The notes: a model not told the origin generated them from the letters alone. A DNA stretch of 64,000 nucleotides from Leadbetterella sp964563435 (GCA_964563435.1 CAZLXI010000010.1:1-64000); one strand, 5' to 3'. Shown: positions 10,234 through 19,348, counted from the stretch's first letter. Numbers and translations are program-made.

Positions 10234-11484
10234 CTAGCGCAGGATCCATCGATTAAGCACATTTTTCTCGCCCTCTATCACCACCTTCAGGATCTTGCTT
10301 TCAAGAAGCTCTTTCGGGAGGGGTATTTCTGCTCTGCCGCGGCTTACTTCGAAGGTTCCGAGGGTTTGGTAGCTGTCGCCTTTGCCGCCGGTCTCAAAAT
10401 GGTTGGTGGTGGAAACCAGGATATTTACATTTCCTTTGAGCTCAAAAGGCGTCCATTCCACCCTGAGCTTATCTTCTATGACCCGGGCGTTGGGTTCAGC
10501 TATCGATATTTCACCGGTGAAGGGCACTCCGTCAAGTTCGAAGGCATTTTCTTTGGGTATCTGTAAGCCGATGTGCCGCGCCACCGAAGGCAGAATATCG
10601 ACGATAGCAGGTGTATATGCATAAAAATACTTGTTCAAAGGCCTTTTGTTGGTCGCGATCCAGCTGGTTCTTTCGCGGGCTGACTGGCCGCCGTGGCTAA
10701 GGCCGGTGGCCACGTCACGGCCGTGGTCGGTGACAATGACGATCATCCAGTCCTCATCAAAATACTGCTCCCGGTATCGTATGGCTTTATACAGGTCGCC
10801 CATCTGGCGGTCTGTTTTCTGCAGGGCCTCCTTCATTTGCTCACTGTCGCCCAGGGCATGGCCCACGTCATCGGTGTATTGCAGGTACACCCAGCTCAGG
10901 TCCGGAGCCTCTTTCCGTATGCTTTCACAAGCCTGTCTTACCACCTCTTCATCGATGCGGTTGATGTATACCGACCGGTCGTCGTGCGGAAAACGTGCCT
11001 TGTCGAGCTCATACCCGTCAAAGGTATGATCCATTTTCAGGAAGCCGGTTTGCGCCAGGTTTTCCCCGATAAGTTTGGTGCGGTTATCGGTCCAGGTAGA
11101 ATACACCGCCAGCTTCCTGTCGGGCTGAGCCGTTCTCACCAGCCGGAAGATGGTGGGGTAGTGGTAGTTGGGGGCGGCGATGCTGTTATTCCAGACATTG
11201 TGCTTGTTGACCCATGTGCCGGTGAGCATGCTGTTATACGACACGGCTGAAATGGTGGGGGTTTGAGAATATCCGCCTTTTTCACCGCCCACATAGGCCC
11301 GGGTATAACCGCCGTCGCTGCTGATCAGATCGATATTGGGCGTGGGCGTATTTTCCAGGAAATCGGCAGGAATACCGTCTACGATCACCATGACCGCTTT
11401 AGGGGTCTTCTGTGTGTTTTGTGCGGCTGTTACCACGGGGAGCAGCACGAGCAGGAGAGCCAGGGGTATATTCTTGTTTAACAT
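10234..11484 (-). CDS. Secreted alkaline phosphatase family / type I phosphodiesterase
   Basis: About 416 residues from the ATG at 11484, preferred over an upstream start at 11574 because it yields a clean signal peptide (LNKNIPLALLLVLLPVVTAAQ). The mature protein has the metal-site pattern of nucleotide pyrophosphatase/phosphodiesterases: an early VMVIVDGIPADFLENTPTPN, a YLQYTDDVGHALGDS motif and VIVTDHGRDVATGLSHGGQ, which supply Asp and His ligands for two metals. It probably hydrolyses phosphodiester or phosphomonoester bonds in the periplasm. A C-terminal beta-rich segment follows the catalytic domain. The gene stands alone on the minus strand. The exact substrate cannot be told from sequence. 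Confidence 0.85.
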   Translation of the reverse strand: MLNKNIPLALLLVLLPVVTAAQNTQKTPKAVMVIVDGIPADFLENTPTPNIDLISSDGGYTRAYVGGEKGGYSQTPTISAVSYNSMLTGTWVNKHNVWNNSIAAPNYHYPTIFRLVRTAQPDRKLAVYSTWTDNRTKLIGENLAQTGFLKMDHTFDGYELDKARFPHDDRSVYINRIDEEVVRQACESIRKEAPDLSWVYLQYTDDVGHALGDSEQMKEALQKTDRQMGDLYKAIRYREQYFDEDWMIVIVTDHGRDVATGLSHGGQSARERTSWIATNKRPLNKYFYAYTPAIVDILPSVARHIGLQIPKENAFELDGVPFTGEISIAEPNARVIEDKLRVEWTPFELKGNVNILVSTTNHFETGGKGDSYQTLGTFEVSRGRAEIPLPKELLESKILKVVIEGEKNVLNRWILR

Positions 11485-11696
11485 TTCATTAGTTTTTTTT
11501 GCCTCCGTGTACATGTATTCCGGCAGGAAATGCAAATTTAAACTTTTGCGGACATGTTTCGAAGCTTCCCGCAAAAGTTTAAAGCTGCAGAAAACTGCTC
11601 CTCATTCCCAAGTGGAAATTATTTCTGAATGCGGCCGGGCCACTGATTCCGATGGCAGCACTCATGAGCATGAAACGGCAGAAAGAAAAGTCCCGT

Positions 11697-12872
11697 TCAG
11701 GGCTTTTTAAAACTAAATAACCAACATCCGGTCGCTACAGGTAAAAGGAAGCTGAAAGCTGCCAGTGCTTCGTAAGACCATGACCAGGCCGGTAATTGAA
11801 AGATAATCTGTGATCCCTGGAAAAGGAGGATGAGTTCTGTTAAAAAAAAACCGGCGATAAATGAATTTATTCCCCATTTTAAAGCTTTGGAGTTTGCATT
11901 CAGCACTTCCCGGTTGATCATAAAGAATAGCAGCAAACCGCTCGTCATTCCTAACATAACCAGGTGAATAAAGGCGATGGATATACTCCGTATCTCATGC
12001 GACAGACGCATTAGCCCGGGATAGATAAGCAATAAAGGAAAAAAGGTTTTTAAAAGAAGTGAAAAAGCAGAAAAAAGGAATACAGTTCTTTCCGGGCTCC
12101 TCATTGATTTTAATTTCAGCTGGCCGTGTACCGATAAAAGCAGCCTGATGACAGCGTAAGCCTGGAATAAGGATCCGGTTACCTGTATTATATGCCAGTA
12201 GGCTGAGGGATAGTACCAGCTTAACGGCAAAGCAAAAGTCAGTGCCGCAGCCAGCAGGCTCACGATCAAAAATGAACAAAATTCTGCCCGGGAAACGGCA
12301 AGGCCGAGCGTTTTAAAAAGCAGGGCCAGCACCGCAAAATAGAAAAATCCGTTGAACTGAAAATGCAGGTAAAACTGAATGGAGGCAGCAAAAAGATCCG
12401 AACCCTTTCCGAACAGGGCGACAGACGGGCCTATTCCCCAGATGCCCAGGGTGGAAAGCACCAAAAGGTACAGTGCTGTTCTCAGCAGAGACAGGCTTTG
12501 GGAACTTTCCGGCCTGATTTCTTTAAGTGTTTTTAATACAAACCGGTAGCTGCAAAGCAAGTGGATGCAGCAAAACAGGATAGAAAAGAGGCCGTAACCC
12601 TGCAGGGCAAATGAGATCATGAGCCCCCAGACAGAGCCGATGGTTATGCCAAAAAGTTGATTATACCCCGGTTTTTGAATGAAGTGATCGTAAATAAGTG
12701 CAGTGACAGCCAGGTAGACCCAACCCATCATGGCCGTATGAGAGTGGGCATGAAGCAGATGGCCAAAGACGAGCCCCGGGTCGATTCCTACGGGATACAG
12801 CCGTAGTAAACAACCCATTAGCGCTGCCAGTAAGAGGTGCAGCACACTAATCCAAAGCCATTTTTTTACCAT
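11697..12872 (-). CDS. Polytopic membrane protein of the nirK operon
   Basis: A protein of 391 residues with about eleven or twelve hydrophobic helices and several histidines in or at the ends of helices: HLLHAHSHTAMMGW near the N-terminus, YLHFQFNGFFYF in the middle and FIHLVMLGMTSGLLLFF toward the end. This spacing recalls heme- or copper-binding membrane proteins such as NnrS or oxidase subunit I relatives, but I cannot place it firmly in either family. It is the last gene of the nirK, SUMF1, SCO series, 85 bases after the SCO gene on the same strand. A role in the electron or metal supply of nitrite reduction is inferred from position only. Confidence 0.7.
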   Translation of the reverse strand: MVKKWLWISVLHLLLAALMGCLLRLYPVGIDPGLVFGHLLHAHSHTAMMGWVYLAVTALIYDHFIQKPGYNQLFGITIGSVWGLMISFALQGYGLFSILFCCIHLLCSYRFVLKTLKEIRPESSQSLSLLRTALYLLVLSTLGIWGIGPSVALFGKGSDLFAASIQFYLHFQFNGFFYFAVLALLFKTLGLAVSRAEFCSFLIVSLLAAALTFALPLSWYYPSAYWHIIQVTGSLFQAYAVIRLLLSVHGQLKLKSMRSPERTVFLFSAFSLLLKTFFPLLLIYPGLMRLSHEIRSISIAFIHLVMLGMTSGLLLFFMINREVLNANSKALKWGINSFIAGFFLTELILLFQGSQIIFQLPAWSWSYEALAAFSFLLPVATGCWLFSFKKP

Positions 12873-12957
12873 AAAACCAATAAAGCGGAATATTATAATG
12901 GCGTTCTGCCTTAATCAAAAGTATGAATTCAATGAAAGATATCATCTCCTGCGTTTT

Positions 12958-13551
12958 TCATATAGCCGCATATTTACGTATTGCCTTGACGGTTTGCTCA
13001 TTGTTTACGGCTAGCCCTTCCATCTGATGCTGCATAACGCCCCCTTTATCAAAAACACTGATGATATTGGAATGGGAAAAATCAACGGGTGAAATAGAGG
13101 CATATTTAACGGCAAGAACATTGGCAAATTCACGTGTGTTTTCTTCCGTTCCTCTCAGAAAGAGCCATTGATCGCCGGTCATGCCATTTTCCCGGGCAAA
13201 GGCTTTGAGCCTTTCCGGGGTATCCGTATCCGGGTCTATACTCACCAGGAGGTATTTTACAGGGGTTTTCGTTCCGGAGCCTGTTTCCTTTTCTATATTT
13301 TGCATGTCAGCTACCAGTCTCGGGCAGGCCACATTGCAGGAGGTGTAAATCATCACGATTACAAGCACATTTCCCTTAAGATCACTCAGGGTGATGTTTT
13401 CGGCATTTTGAGTTTCCCATTGGGAAGGCAGGTGAAAAATCGACATGTCACTTAATACCTCTTCTTCTTCCCGGCTTTGACCGGGCGTGTGGCAGGACGC
13501 TGCAAATAAGCATAAAGCTGCCAGTATTGTATTTTTTATGGTTGTATACAT
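12958..13551 (-). CDS. SCO1/SenC family copper chaperone lipoprotein
   Basis: The 197-residue protein starts with a lipoprotein signal (lipobox LFAASC, Cys20) and has a thioredoxin-like fold with the SCO copper site: Cys72 and Cys76 in YTSCNVACP and His160 in DFSHSNIIS. SCO proteins deliver or reduce copper for cytochrome oxidase CuA centres and other copper enzymes. Here the start overlaps the end of the upstream SUMF1-like gene by 16 bases, so translation is probably coupled, and the copper enzyme of the same operon is NirK. Copper insertion into NirK is therefore the simplest inferred role. The protein would be anchored in a membrane and face the periplasm. Confidence 0.92.
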   Translation of the reverse strand: MYTTIKNTILAALCLFAASCHTPGQSREEEEVLSDMSIFHLPSQWETQNAENITLSDLKGNVLVIVMIYTSCNVACPRLVADMQNIEKETGSGTKTPVKYLLVSIDPDTDTPERLKAFARENGMTGDQWLFLRGTEENTREFANVLAVKYASISPVDFSHSNIISVFDKGGVMQHQMEGLAVNNEQTVKAIRKYAAI

Positions 13552-14279
13552 CTGAAACCAAGGTTAGTGATAGTGTAGTTTGCTTTTACACTGTTTCTGA
13601 AGGCATATCTCATAAAAGCTGCATAATTCATTAAGTCGGAGGCATTGAACGAACCCGCTCCGCAGAATAGCCTGACGTTATTATTATCCCGGTTTTCTCC
13701 CGAGAGCATCACCGAACTAAAGTCGGAGGTCCATTCCCAAACCAGCTCATTCATGTCGTAGATGCCCCAATAGTTGGCCCTGCGTTGCCCTACTTTTTTA
13801 AGGTAAGTTTTGGGTTCTTCGTAAGCGGCTATAATACGGGCATTGTACAGGCTGTCTTTCCGGGCATCGGGCTTGTCATATCCTGCCATGGCGGCATATT
13901 CCCATTCGTGGGTAGCCGGCAGTTTTTTGCCCAGGCTTTGGCAGTAGGCTTTGGCGGCAAACCACGATACATTGGTCACCGGAGCATCGGCTATTTCAGA
14001 AGGATAAGTCAAATCGCCCGACCAGTTTTTTAAATAGCTTTTATCGGCCAGTAGTCTTTTTGCTTTGGATCTCTGCCATGCGGGTTCTTTTTTTACAAAA
14101 TTCAGGTAGTCGGCATTGGTAACGGGCTTTGTGTCTATTTTGAAGGTTTTCACTTTTACTTTTGCCCGGTCAGCGCTGCCGTATAAAGGGAGGAACTCTC
14201 CTCCCTTTACGGTAGCTGTCTGGCCGGCGGCTTCTGTTGATAACAAAACAGATCCTATAAAAATGAGGATGCGTATCAT
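13536..14279 (-). CDS. nirV: SUMF1/FGE-like protein, NirV-like
   Basis: A secreted 247-residue protein with an N-terminal signal (IRILIFIGSVLLSTEAAGQ) and a formylglycine-generating-enzyme fold: VTNADYLNFVKKEPAWQ, DAPVTNVSWFAAKAYCQSLGKKLPATHEWEYA and the C-terminal NLGFRCIQP. NirV of proteobacterial denitrifiers is a member of this family encoded beside nirK, and the position directly after nirK (two bases between stop and start) supports the same assignment. The function of NirV is not settled. The paired active-site cysteines of true sulfatase-activating enzymes are not clearly present, so formylglycine formation is doubtful. Confidence 0.8.
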   Translation of the reverse strand: MIRILIFIGSVLLSTEAAGQTATVKGGEFLPLYGSADRAKVKVKTFKIDTKPVTNADYLNFVKKEPAWQRSKAKRLLADKSYLKNWSGDLTYPSEIADAPVTNVSWFAAKAYCQSLGKKLPATHEWEYAAMAGYDKPDARKDSLYNARIIAAYEEPKTYLKKVGQRRANYWGIYDMNELVWEWTSDFSSVMLSGENRDNNNVRLFCGAGSFNASDLMNYAAFMRYAFRNSVKANYTITNLGFRCIQP

Positions 14280-14281
14280 GA

Positions 14282-15736
14282 TTATTTCCTGAGTTTTCTT
14301 ACCTGCTCTTCCGTGACCTCGGTTCCGTTATTGCCCCAGCTGTTATAGATATAGGTGATCACACTGGCCACTTCTTTATCGGAAAGTACCTGTGCAGGCA
14401 TCTGGCTGTTATATTTTTTACCGTTTACGGTGATCTCTCCCGAAAGACCGTAAAGAATGGTGTTTATCGCTCTGTTTACATCCTTATTCAGGAAATCAGA
14501 CTTGGCCAGCGGCGGGAAAGCATTGGCTATCCCCTCACCGTTAGACTGGTGGCATGCAAAGCACGAGCTGCTGTACACTTTTTTGCCTAATGTCATTTTC
14601 TCAGGTTTTGATAATGCGTTTTCGGTTATAACGCTTTTGGCGGCAGCAGGGCTTTTATGTATGGTTGCTCCTTCCGGCTGGTAGATTCCCTCCAGCACCT
14701 CGCCTTCAAACACCCGGGTGTTGGGCCCGCCTTCCACTTCCAGCACCGCCAGGGCTCCTTTATTGAAGGCCCGGAAAATGGAGTGATCCACCAGGATCAG
14801 ATCTGACGGCACGTCAGCTTTAAACTCAACAATGGCGGCACCTCCGGCCGGAATCATCGTGGTTTGTATGTTTTTATTTATCAGGTCACCGCCTTCCACG
14901 TAAACTTTGTCAAATATCTCTCCTATAACATGGAAGGAAGACACGAGGTTAGGGCCGCCGTTTCCTACAAACAACCTCACGGTTTCCCCTTTTCCGGCCG
15001 TAAGTTTGTTTTCACCGGTAAGAGACCCTACCCGCCCGTTAAACACCACATAATCGGCATGTTCGTCATAGGCTTTCTGCATATCAAAACTTTGAAGCCC
15101 GTGCTCGCCGTGCTTTCCGGTGGTATAGAAGTCGCCCTGCATAATATAGTATTCTTTATCCACAGGAGGAAGACCGCCTTCGGGTTCCACCAGTATCAAA
15201 CCGTACATACCGTTAGCAATGTGCATACCTACCGGTGCCGTGGCACAATGGTACACATACAGCCCCGGATTTATCAACTTAAAATTAAACGTTTTCTGAT
15301 GCCCCGGTGCAACAAACGATGCTTCGGCTCCTCCGCCCTGGCCGGTGACGGCGTGAAGGTCGATGTTGTGGGGAAGCTTATTGTCAGGGTGATTTTTCAG
15401 CGTAAATTGTACCTCATCACCCACACGGCCTCTGATGAACGACCCCGGGACTGTGCCTCCGAATGTCCAGAATACGTATTTGACTCCATCGGCCAGCTCT
15501 CCTTCCTCTTCAATAATTTCCATATCGATTAGCAAAGTGGTGGGGTCTCTTTTTCCAACAGGTTTGGGTACAAAAGGAGGAGCCGTGAGTTCGGCAACAA
15601 CTGTTTTGCCATTTGTTTTCAGAAGTGCTGCCCCATAAGAAACCGGATGTTCGGAGTCAGCGGTTGTGCCGCGGCACGCGCCCAGCAGGATGTTACAGGT
15701 AATAACAGCAATTGAGTACTTAATTAATTTGCCCAT
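14282..15736 (-). CDS. nirK: Copper nitrite reductase with C-terminal cytochrome c domain
   Basis: A protein of 484 residues with a lipoprotein-type signal (Cys21 in LLGACRG). Two cupredoxin domains form NirK, which reduces nitrite to nitric oxide in the periplasm. All copper ligands can be read: type 1 His123, Cys164, His172 and Met177; type 2 His128, His163 and the His of LVDHSIFRAF in the second domain; the catalytic Asp is at 126. From about residue 375 a cytochrome c domain is fused, with heme motif Cys392-x-x-Cys395-His396. Such a fusion supplies electrons within the same chain. It is the first gene of a four-gene minus-strand operon with SUMF1-like, SCO and membrane genes. A perfect palindrome lies 86-113 bases upstream of the start codon. 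Confidence 0.95.
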   Translation of the reverse strand: MGKLIKYSIAVITCNILLGACRGTTADSEHPVSYGAALLKTNGKTVVAELTAPPFVPKPVGKRDPTTLLIDMEIIEEEGELADGVKYVFWTFGGTVPGSFIRGRVGDEVQFTLKNHPDNKLPHNIDLHAVTGQGGGAEASFVAPGHQKTFNFKLINPGLYVYHCATAPVGMHIANGMYGLILVEPEGGLPPVDKEYYIMQGDFYTTGKHGEHGLQSFDMQKAYDEHADYVVFNGRVGSLTGENKLTAGKGETVRLFVGNGGPNLVSSFHVIGEIFDKVYVEGGDLINKNIQTTMIPAGGAAIVEFKADVPSDLILVDHSIFRAFNKGALAVLEVEGGPNTRVFEGEVLEGIYQPEGATIHKSPAAAKSVITENALSKPEKMTLGKKVYSSSCFACHQSNGEGIANAFPPLAKSDFLNKDVNRAINTILYGLSGEITVNGKKYNSQMPAQVLSDKEVASVITYIYNSWGNNGTEVTEEQVRKLRK

Positions 15737-15821
15737 AGTTTTCAGGAGTTTATTAAAGATATAGTTATATTCTCTGATCGAAAATTCTTTATCTTAATGC
15801 AAAGGCGGGATTTGATTCTTC

Positions 15822-15849
15822 AAATAAAGGATAAAGATATCCTTTATTT
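15822..15849. promoter_or_regulatory. Perfect 28-bp palindrome upstream of nirK operon
   Basis: Two 12-base arms, AAATAAAGGATA (15822-15833) and its exact reverse complement (15838-15849), are separated by four bases. It lies 86-113 bases upstream of the nirK start and no other gene start is near, so it is most simply an operator or activator site of the nirK operon. The A+T-rich dyad is not followed by a T-tract and is not a typical terminator. A dimeric regulator of the Crp/Fnr or Rrf2/NsrR kind responding to nitric oxide or oxygen is a reasonable guess, but the regulator is not encoded nearby. Confidence 0.75.
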
Positions 15850-16032
15850 TCCTGAAAAAAAAGAAAGAGGCTCAGGATGCAAAATCTCCCTGTGGCAGCC
15901 CTTTGCGTATCAGCGGGGGGCTATTTTGACAGCAGCTTATTTCTGACCACCATACCGATCACATTTTCCAGCATTCCCCTGCCCGACCTGTTTAAATCCA
16001 TGCAGGTCTCCAGCGTTCCCTGCCGAAGCAGG

Positions 16033-16893
16033 CTACTCCTGCTTACTGAAGAACTCCCATATATATTCATTGATGTCAATTTCTCTGGAAGTAAGGCCTA
16101 TGGGCAGGCCGATATTAAAATCATTGGCCCCCGGCCAGGTGTGACCGCCGTTTTCAATGGAAATGAGCACTACCCGTTTTTTTCCGGAAGAGGAGGCTAA
16201 GATCTCAACGGCGGTATTGTCATCGGGTACTTTGTCGATTTTACTTTTTGTTTCTTTTGCCGTACCATCGGTCTTCCAGTAATGATAAGAGTGGATCGCT
16301 GAATAATACCCGCCGGCTTTTCCTTCGTAATTGACCACTTTATCGGCTTTTCCATGAACTATCAGCACGCCCACTTCCCTTTTATTTTTGTGATAGAAGG
16401 CCACAGAATCGGGCAGGGTGGCCCCGATACTGGCCACCGCCGAAAACCGGTGCGGCAGTTCGGCGGCAATCCGGTGACAGAAAAACCCGCCACGCGATAA
16501 GCCCGTGGCAAAAACTCTTTTGCTGTCAATTTTGTAGTCTTTTTCCACCTGGTTCAGCAATGCCTCCGTAAACCCGATATCGTCTTTACCGTACATATAA
16601 GATATTCCGAAGCCTACGTTCCAGTCTTCGTTGATGCCCCTGGGGTAAACCACAATGAAGCCGTATTTGTCGGCTGTGTGGTTCATGCCGGTGTAAAGCA
16701 TCTGTTCGGCGGGCGTCATTCCGCCTCCGTGAAAATTAAAAACTACCGGGTATTTATTCTCCGAACCGGGGTCATAATTTTTGGGTGTATAGACGATGTA
16801 CCTCCTTTTGGTTTCCTGGTATTGAAGGGTTTTGGTTTGGGCAAAAAGCGACCCGGATACCAATGCAAGCATCAGCAGCAATAAAGTTTTCAT
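16033..16893 (-). CDS. Secreted PHB depolymerase-like / feruloyl-esterase-like alpha/beta hydrolase
   Basis: A 286-residue protein with a signal peptide (KTLLLLMLALVSGSLFAQ) and an alpha/beta hydrolase fold of the LpqC / polyhydroxybutyrate depolymerase group. The oxyanion-side segment VVFNFHGGGMTPAEQML, the nucleophile elbow GLSRGGFF (Gly-x-Ser-x-Gly) and the catalytic histidine in NGGHTWPG are visible. It should hydrolyse esters in the periplasm or outside the cell; actual substrates could be polyesters or acylated polysaccharides. The gene is preceded by the ECF sigma pair on the same strand, 18 bases apart, and may be co-transcribed. About 180 bases between its stop and the nirK palindrome hold nothing that I recognise. 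Confidence 0.85.
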   Translation of the reverse strand: MKTLLLLMLALVSGSLFAQTKTLQYQETKRRYIVYTPKNYDPGSENKYPVVFNFHGGGMTPAEQMLYTGMNHTADKYGFIVVYPRGINEDWNVGFGISYMYGKDDIGFTEALLNQVEKDYKIDSKRVFATGLSRGGFFCHRIAAELPHRFSAVASIGATLPDSVAFYHKNKREVGVLIVHGKADKVVNYEGKAGGYYSAIHSYHYWKTDGTAKETKSKIDKVPDDNTAVEILASSSGKKRVVLISIENGGHTWPGANDFNIGLPIGLTSREIDINEYIWEFFSKQE

Positions 16894-16911
16894 AATACAA
16901 TATTAGTTTGG

Positions 16912-17502
16912 TTATTTATATTCGGTAAGAAGCTTTTCTATCCTGGAAATGAGAGCGTGGTTTTCGGTGGTGACCTTTTTTTTATAGTATGGTTTCAGCA
17001 GCAGCCAAAGCGCAGCATTGGTGGCCATAAGCAGGATCAGCCCTGCGATCAGCAGCTTTTCCGAATCGAGCATATCCTTTAAAAAATACAGGAATACCGA
17101 AAGTGTCAGGAGGCTTGCGCAGATACAATATGCCCGCATCTGATCCTGTTTTTTCTTTATTTCTTCTCCTGCCATACTTTCGATGAAATCGCGGTTGCTC
17201 AGGAGGTATTCTCTTTTTTGAGCGGTGATGTTTTTCCAGGCATTCCGGAAAAGAAAGACAGAAGTAAACAGAAGGATGAATTCTGAAATGCTTTGGTACA
17301 GGCTGTTCAGCTCGTCGGTATAGATCACATACATCATGACCAGGACCGAAAAGGTAATAAGCCCCGAATACCAGAGCAGGAGCCGGTTTTTCTTTTGTTT
17401 TCTTAATTGCGCAATTTCAACCTGAAGGTTCTCCAGCTCCGGGAACATATCCGGGTTCACGGAAAACCAGAGGTTTCTTACCTGATCAAAAGGGTCATTC
17501 AT
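16912..17502 (-). CDS. Four-helix membrane protein coupled to ECF sigma factor
   Basis: A protein of 196 residues with two pairs of hydrophobic helices (about 38-58, 66-85, 126-146 and 150-170) and a charged N-terminal segment with a short coiled coil (LQVEIAQLRKQKKNRLL). It overlaps the 3' end of the sigma-factor gene by 8 bases, so the two are translated together. The position is that of an anti-sigma or sensor partner, although no zinc-binding anti-sigma motif is visible. The family is not recognised beyond similar sigma-linked membrane proteins of Bacteroidota, so the regulatory role is inferred from context. Confidence 0.7.
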   Translation of the reverse strand: MNDPFDQVRNLWFSVNPDMFPELENLQVEIAQLRKQKKNRLLLWYSGLITFSVLVMMYVIYTDELNSLYQSISEFILLFTSVFLFRNAWKNITAQKREYLLSNRDFIESMAGEEIKKKQDQMRAYCICASLLTLSVFLYFLKDMLDSEKLLIAGLILLMATNAALWLLLKPYYKKKVTTENHALISRIEKLLTEYK

Positions 17503-17968
17503 CGGTTTTCATTTTTTGGGATAATACTTCTTTTATCCGATGGATCTTCACCCGCACATGGGCATAGCTTAACCCTGCGATCTCTGCTATTTTATCCTGG
17601 CTGACCTCTTCGAGATACAAGCCGATGATAATACGCTCCAGCTCAGGAAGCTCGTTGATGCATTGCCACAGCTTTACGAATTTACCTTCTTCCACAAGGG
17701 TTTCGTTATCCGCTATTTTTGAAAAATTAAAATCACTTATAAACGGATTCCGCTTTTCATTTTTCAGCTGTCTCAAACATTTGTTGGTGGCGATGCGGTA
17801 GATCCAGCCTGAGACGTTGTCTTTGTTTTCCAGCGAGTCCAAATGTTCAAAAACAGTGATAAAGGTTTCCTGAGTTGTATCTTTCGCCTTGTCTGCATCA
17901 TTGAAATATCCAAGGCAAACCCTGAATATTTTTGGCGCATACATTTTATATAAATCGGTGAAGTCCAT
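17495..17968 (-). CDS. ECF-type RNA polymerase sigma factor
   Basis: The 157-residue protein has the two helical domains of extracytoplasmic-function sigma factors. Region 2 includes DADKAKDTTQETFITVFEHL and GWIYRIATNKCLRQLKN (about 22-75); region 4 includes LPELERIIIGLYLEEVSQDKIAEIAGLSYAHVRVKIHR (about 110-148), a helix-turn-helix for the -35 element. It is followed by the overlapping four-helix membrane protein, forming the usual sigma and membrane-partner pair. Targets are unknown; the esterase gene downstream on the same strand is a candidate. The short length is normal for the family. Confidence 0.92.
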   Translation of the reverse strand: MDFTDLYKMYAPKIFRVCLGYFNDADKAKDTTQETFITVFEHLDSLENKDNVSGWIYRIATNKCLRQLKNEKRNPFISDFNFSKIADNETLVEEGKFVKLWQCINELPELERIIIGLYLEEVSQDKIAEIAGLSYAHVRVKIHRIKEVLSQKMKTDE

Positions 17969-18130
17969 CTGTTATATAAATACAAAGGAGACAAAAATGT
18001 TACAGGAAACCGGAAAATAATCGGAAAGGGTAACGGAAGAGGCTGTCTGAATACCGGTTTTGTGTCTGAAAAACCACAACATATATTACCCGTTTTGCGT
18101 ATAATAGTATATCTTGGTGAAAAATTCGGA

Positions 18131-19342
18131 ATGTTCGGAAGGCTTGTCTTTATTTTATTATTGGGGTTTTCCCGGCTGTCGGCGCAGGAGTCTGCCGCCG
18201 GACCGCTGATCTCATGCCCGGGTCACCATTTTACCGACAGCTCCGGTATCGACCTGCCGCTGCGCTCTCTCCGGATCAATGAACGCCCTTCGGCCACGTT
18301 TATGCCCCGCTATTTTAATGTGCCCGACTCCGTAAGGGGGGTGGTGGAAGTGGCCTTCGGAGTGTGGGACAAGATCCTCATCAGCCGGGTGCCCATCCAT
18401 ATCCATGTATATTGGGAGACCCTGGCGGCCGGCACGCTGGCTACGGCAGGGTCTGACCGGGTGTACAAAAATTTTAAGAATGCACCCCTGCGAGAAGTGT
18501 GGTACCCTTCGGCGCTGGCTGATGCCCTTATCGGAGAAAGCGTTAATGGCGATAACCCCGACATTGTGCTGAGGATCAACAGCGAGGCCGGATGGAACCT
18601 GGACTACGAAGGCCCGCAGAACTTCCGCTATTATGATATGCTTTCGGTGATCATTCATGAGATTGCCCACGGAATAGGGTTTATGAGTTCTTTTGAGCTG
18701 AGCGGCAGTACACAGATGAAGTGGGGCATTCAGAATGTACCGTTTATTTATGATCAGTACATAACAGACCAAAACGGGAACGGCCTGGTCAATAACCGTT
18801 TCTATACCAACGACTCGGAAGGGCTGTTGAAGACCGTTACGGAAACCAATATCTTTTTCCAGGTGGACTCCGGGGTTTACAGCCGGCAGCGCCTCCGGCT
18901 TCATACCGAAAAGCCCTTCTCTTCCGGAGCCAGTCTTTCACATATCGCCAATATTCAGTTTTCGGAGGTAGATAACCGCGACAGGCTGATGCTTCCCACA
19001 CTCAGCCTGGGAGTTCGCTATCACTATCCCGGAAACGGTATCCTGGCCATGCTGTTCCAGATGGGCTGGGCGCTGAATTTTTATGAATTCGAGCGGGAAT
19101 ACGCCTATGCTGCGCGCGTGTTTTCGGTATTTCCTAACCCGGGCACTCACCAGATTCGCCTGAAGATCAGTGATTTTAATCCCGATTCAGGGATGTACTA
19201 CCACCTTATCGATGCCACGGGCCGGGTGCTGAACAGCCGGCAGGTGAGCACGGAAGAAACCGAGATCTCCCTGAAAGAGCTGCCCGCAGGGCGGTATTTT
19301 CTGCGGGTAGGGGAGCAGTCGCTGCCGGTGATCAAGCTGTAA
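18131..19342 (+). CDS. Secreted zinc metalloprotease-like protein with T9SS sorting domain
   Basis: About 403 residues from the ATG at 18131, chosen because it begins a signal peptide (FGRLVFILLLGFSRLSAQ); an upstream start at 18062 would add 23 residues. The catalytic motif IIHEIAHGIGF (HExxHxxG) marks a zinc-dependent protease of the metzincin type. The C-terminal 75 residues, from VFPNPGTHQIRL to LPAGRYFLRVGEQ, are a type A sorting domain of the type IX secretion system, so the protein is probably exported to the surface or medium and its tail removed. It stands alone, convergent with coaD. The substrate is unknown. Confidence 0.85.
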   Translation: MFGRLVFILLLGFSRLSAQESAAGPLISCPGHHFTDSSGIDLPLRSLRINERPSATFMPRYFNVPDSVRGVVEVAFGVWDKILISRVPIHIHVYWETLAAGTLATAGSDRVYKNFKNAPLREVWYPSALADALIGESVNGDNPDIVLRINSEAGWNLDYEGPQNFRYYDMLSVIIHEIAHGIGFMSSFELSGSTQMKWGIQNVPFIYDQYITDQNGNGLVNNRFYTNDSEGLLKTVTETNIFFQVDSGVYSRQRLRLHTEKPFSSGASLSHIANIQFSEVDNRDRLMLPTLSLGVRYHYPGNGILAMLFQMGWALNFYEFEREYAYAARVFSVFPNPGTHQIRLKISDFNPDSGMYYHLIDATGRVLNSRQVSTEETEISLKELPAGRYFLRVGEQSLPVIKL

Positions 19343-19348
19343 GAGAAG

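Noticed and set aside
13536..14279. Sulfatase-activating enzyme
   Set aside because: No sulfatase gene is near and the paired catalytic cysteines are not evident; its place after nirK supports a NirV-like protein.
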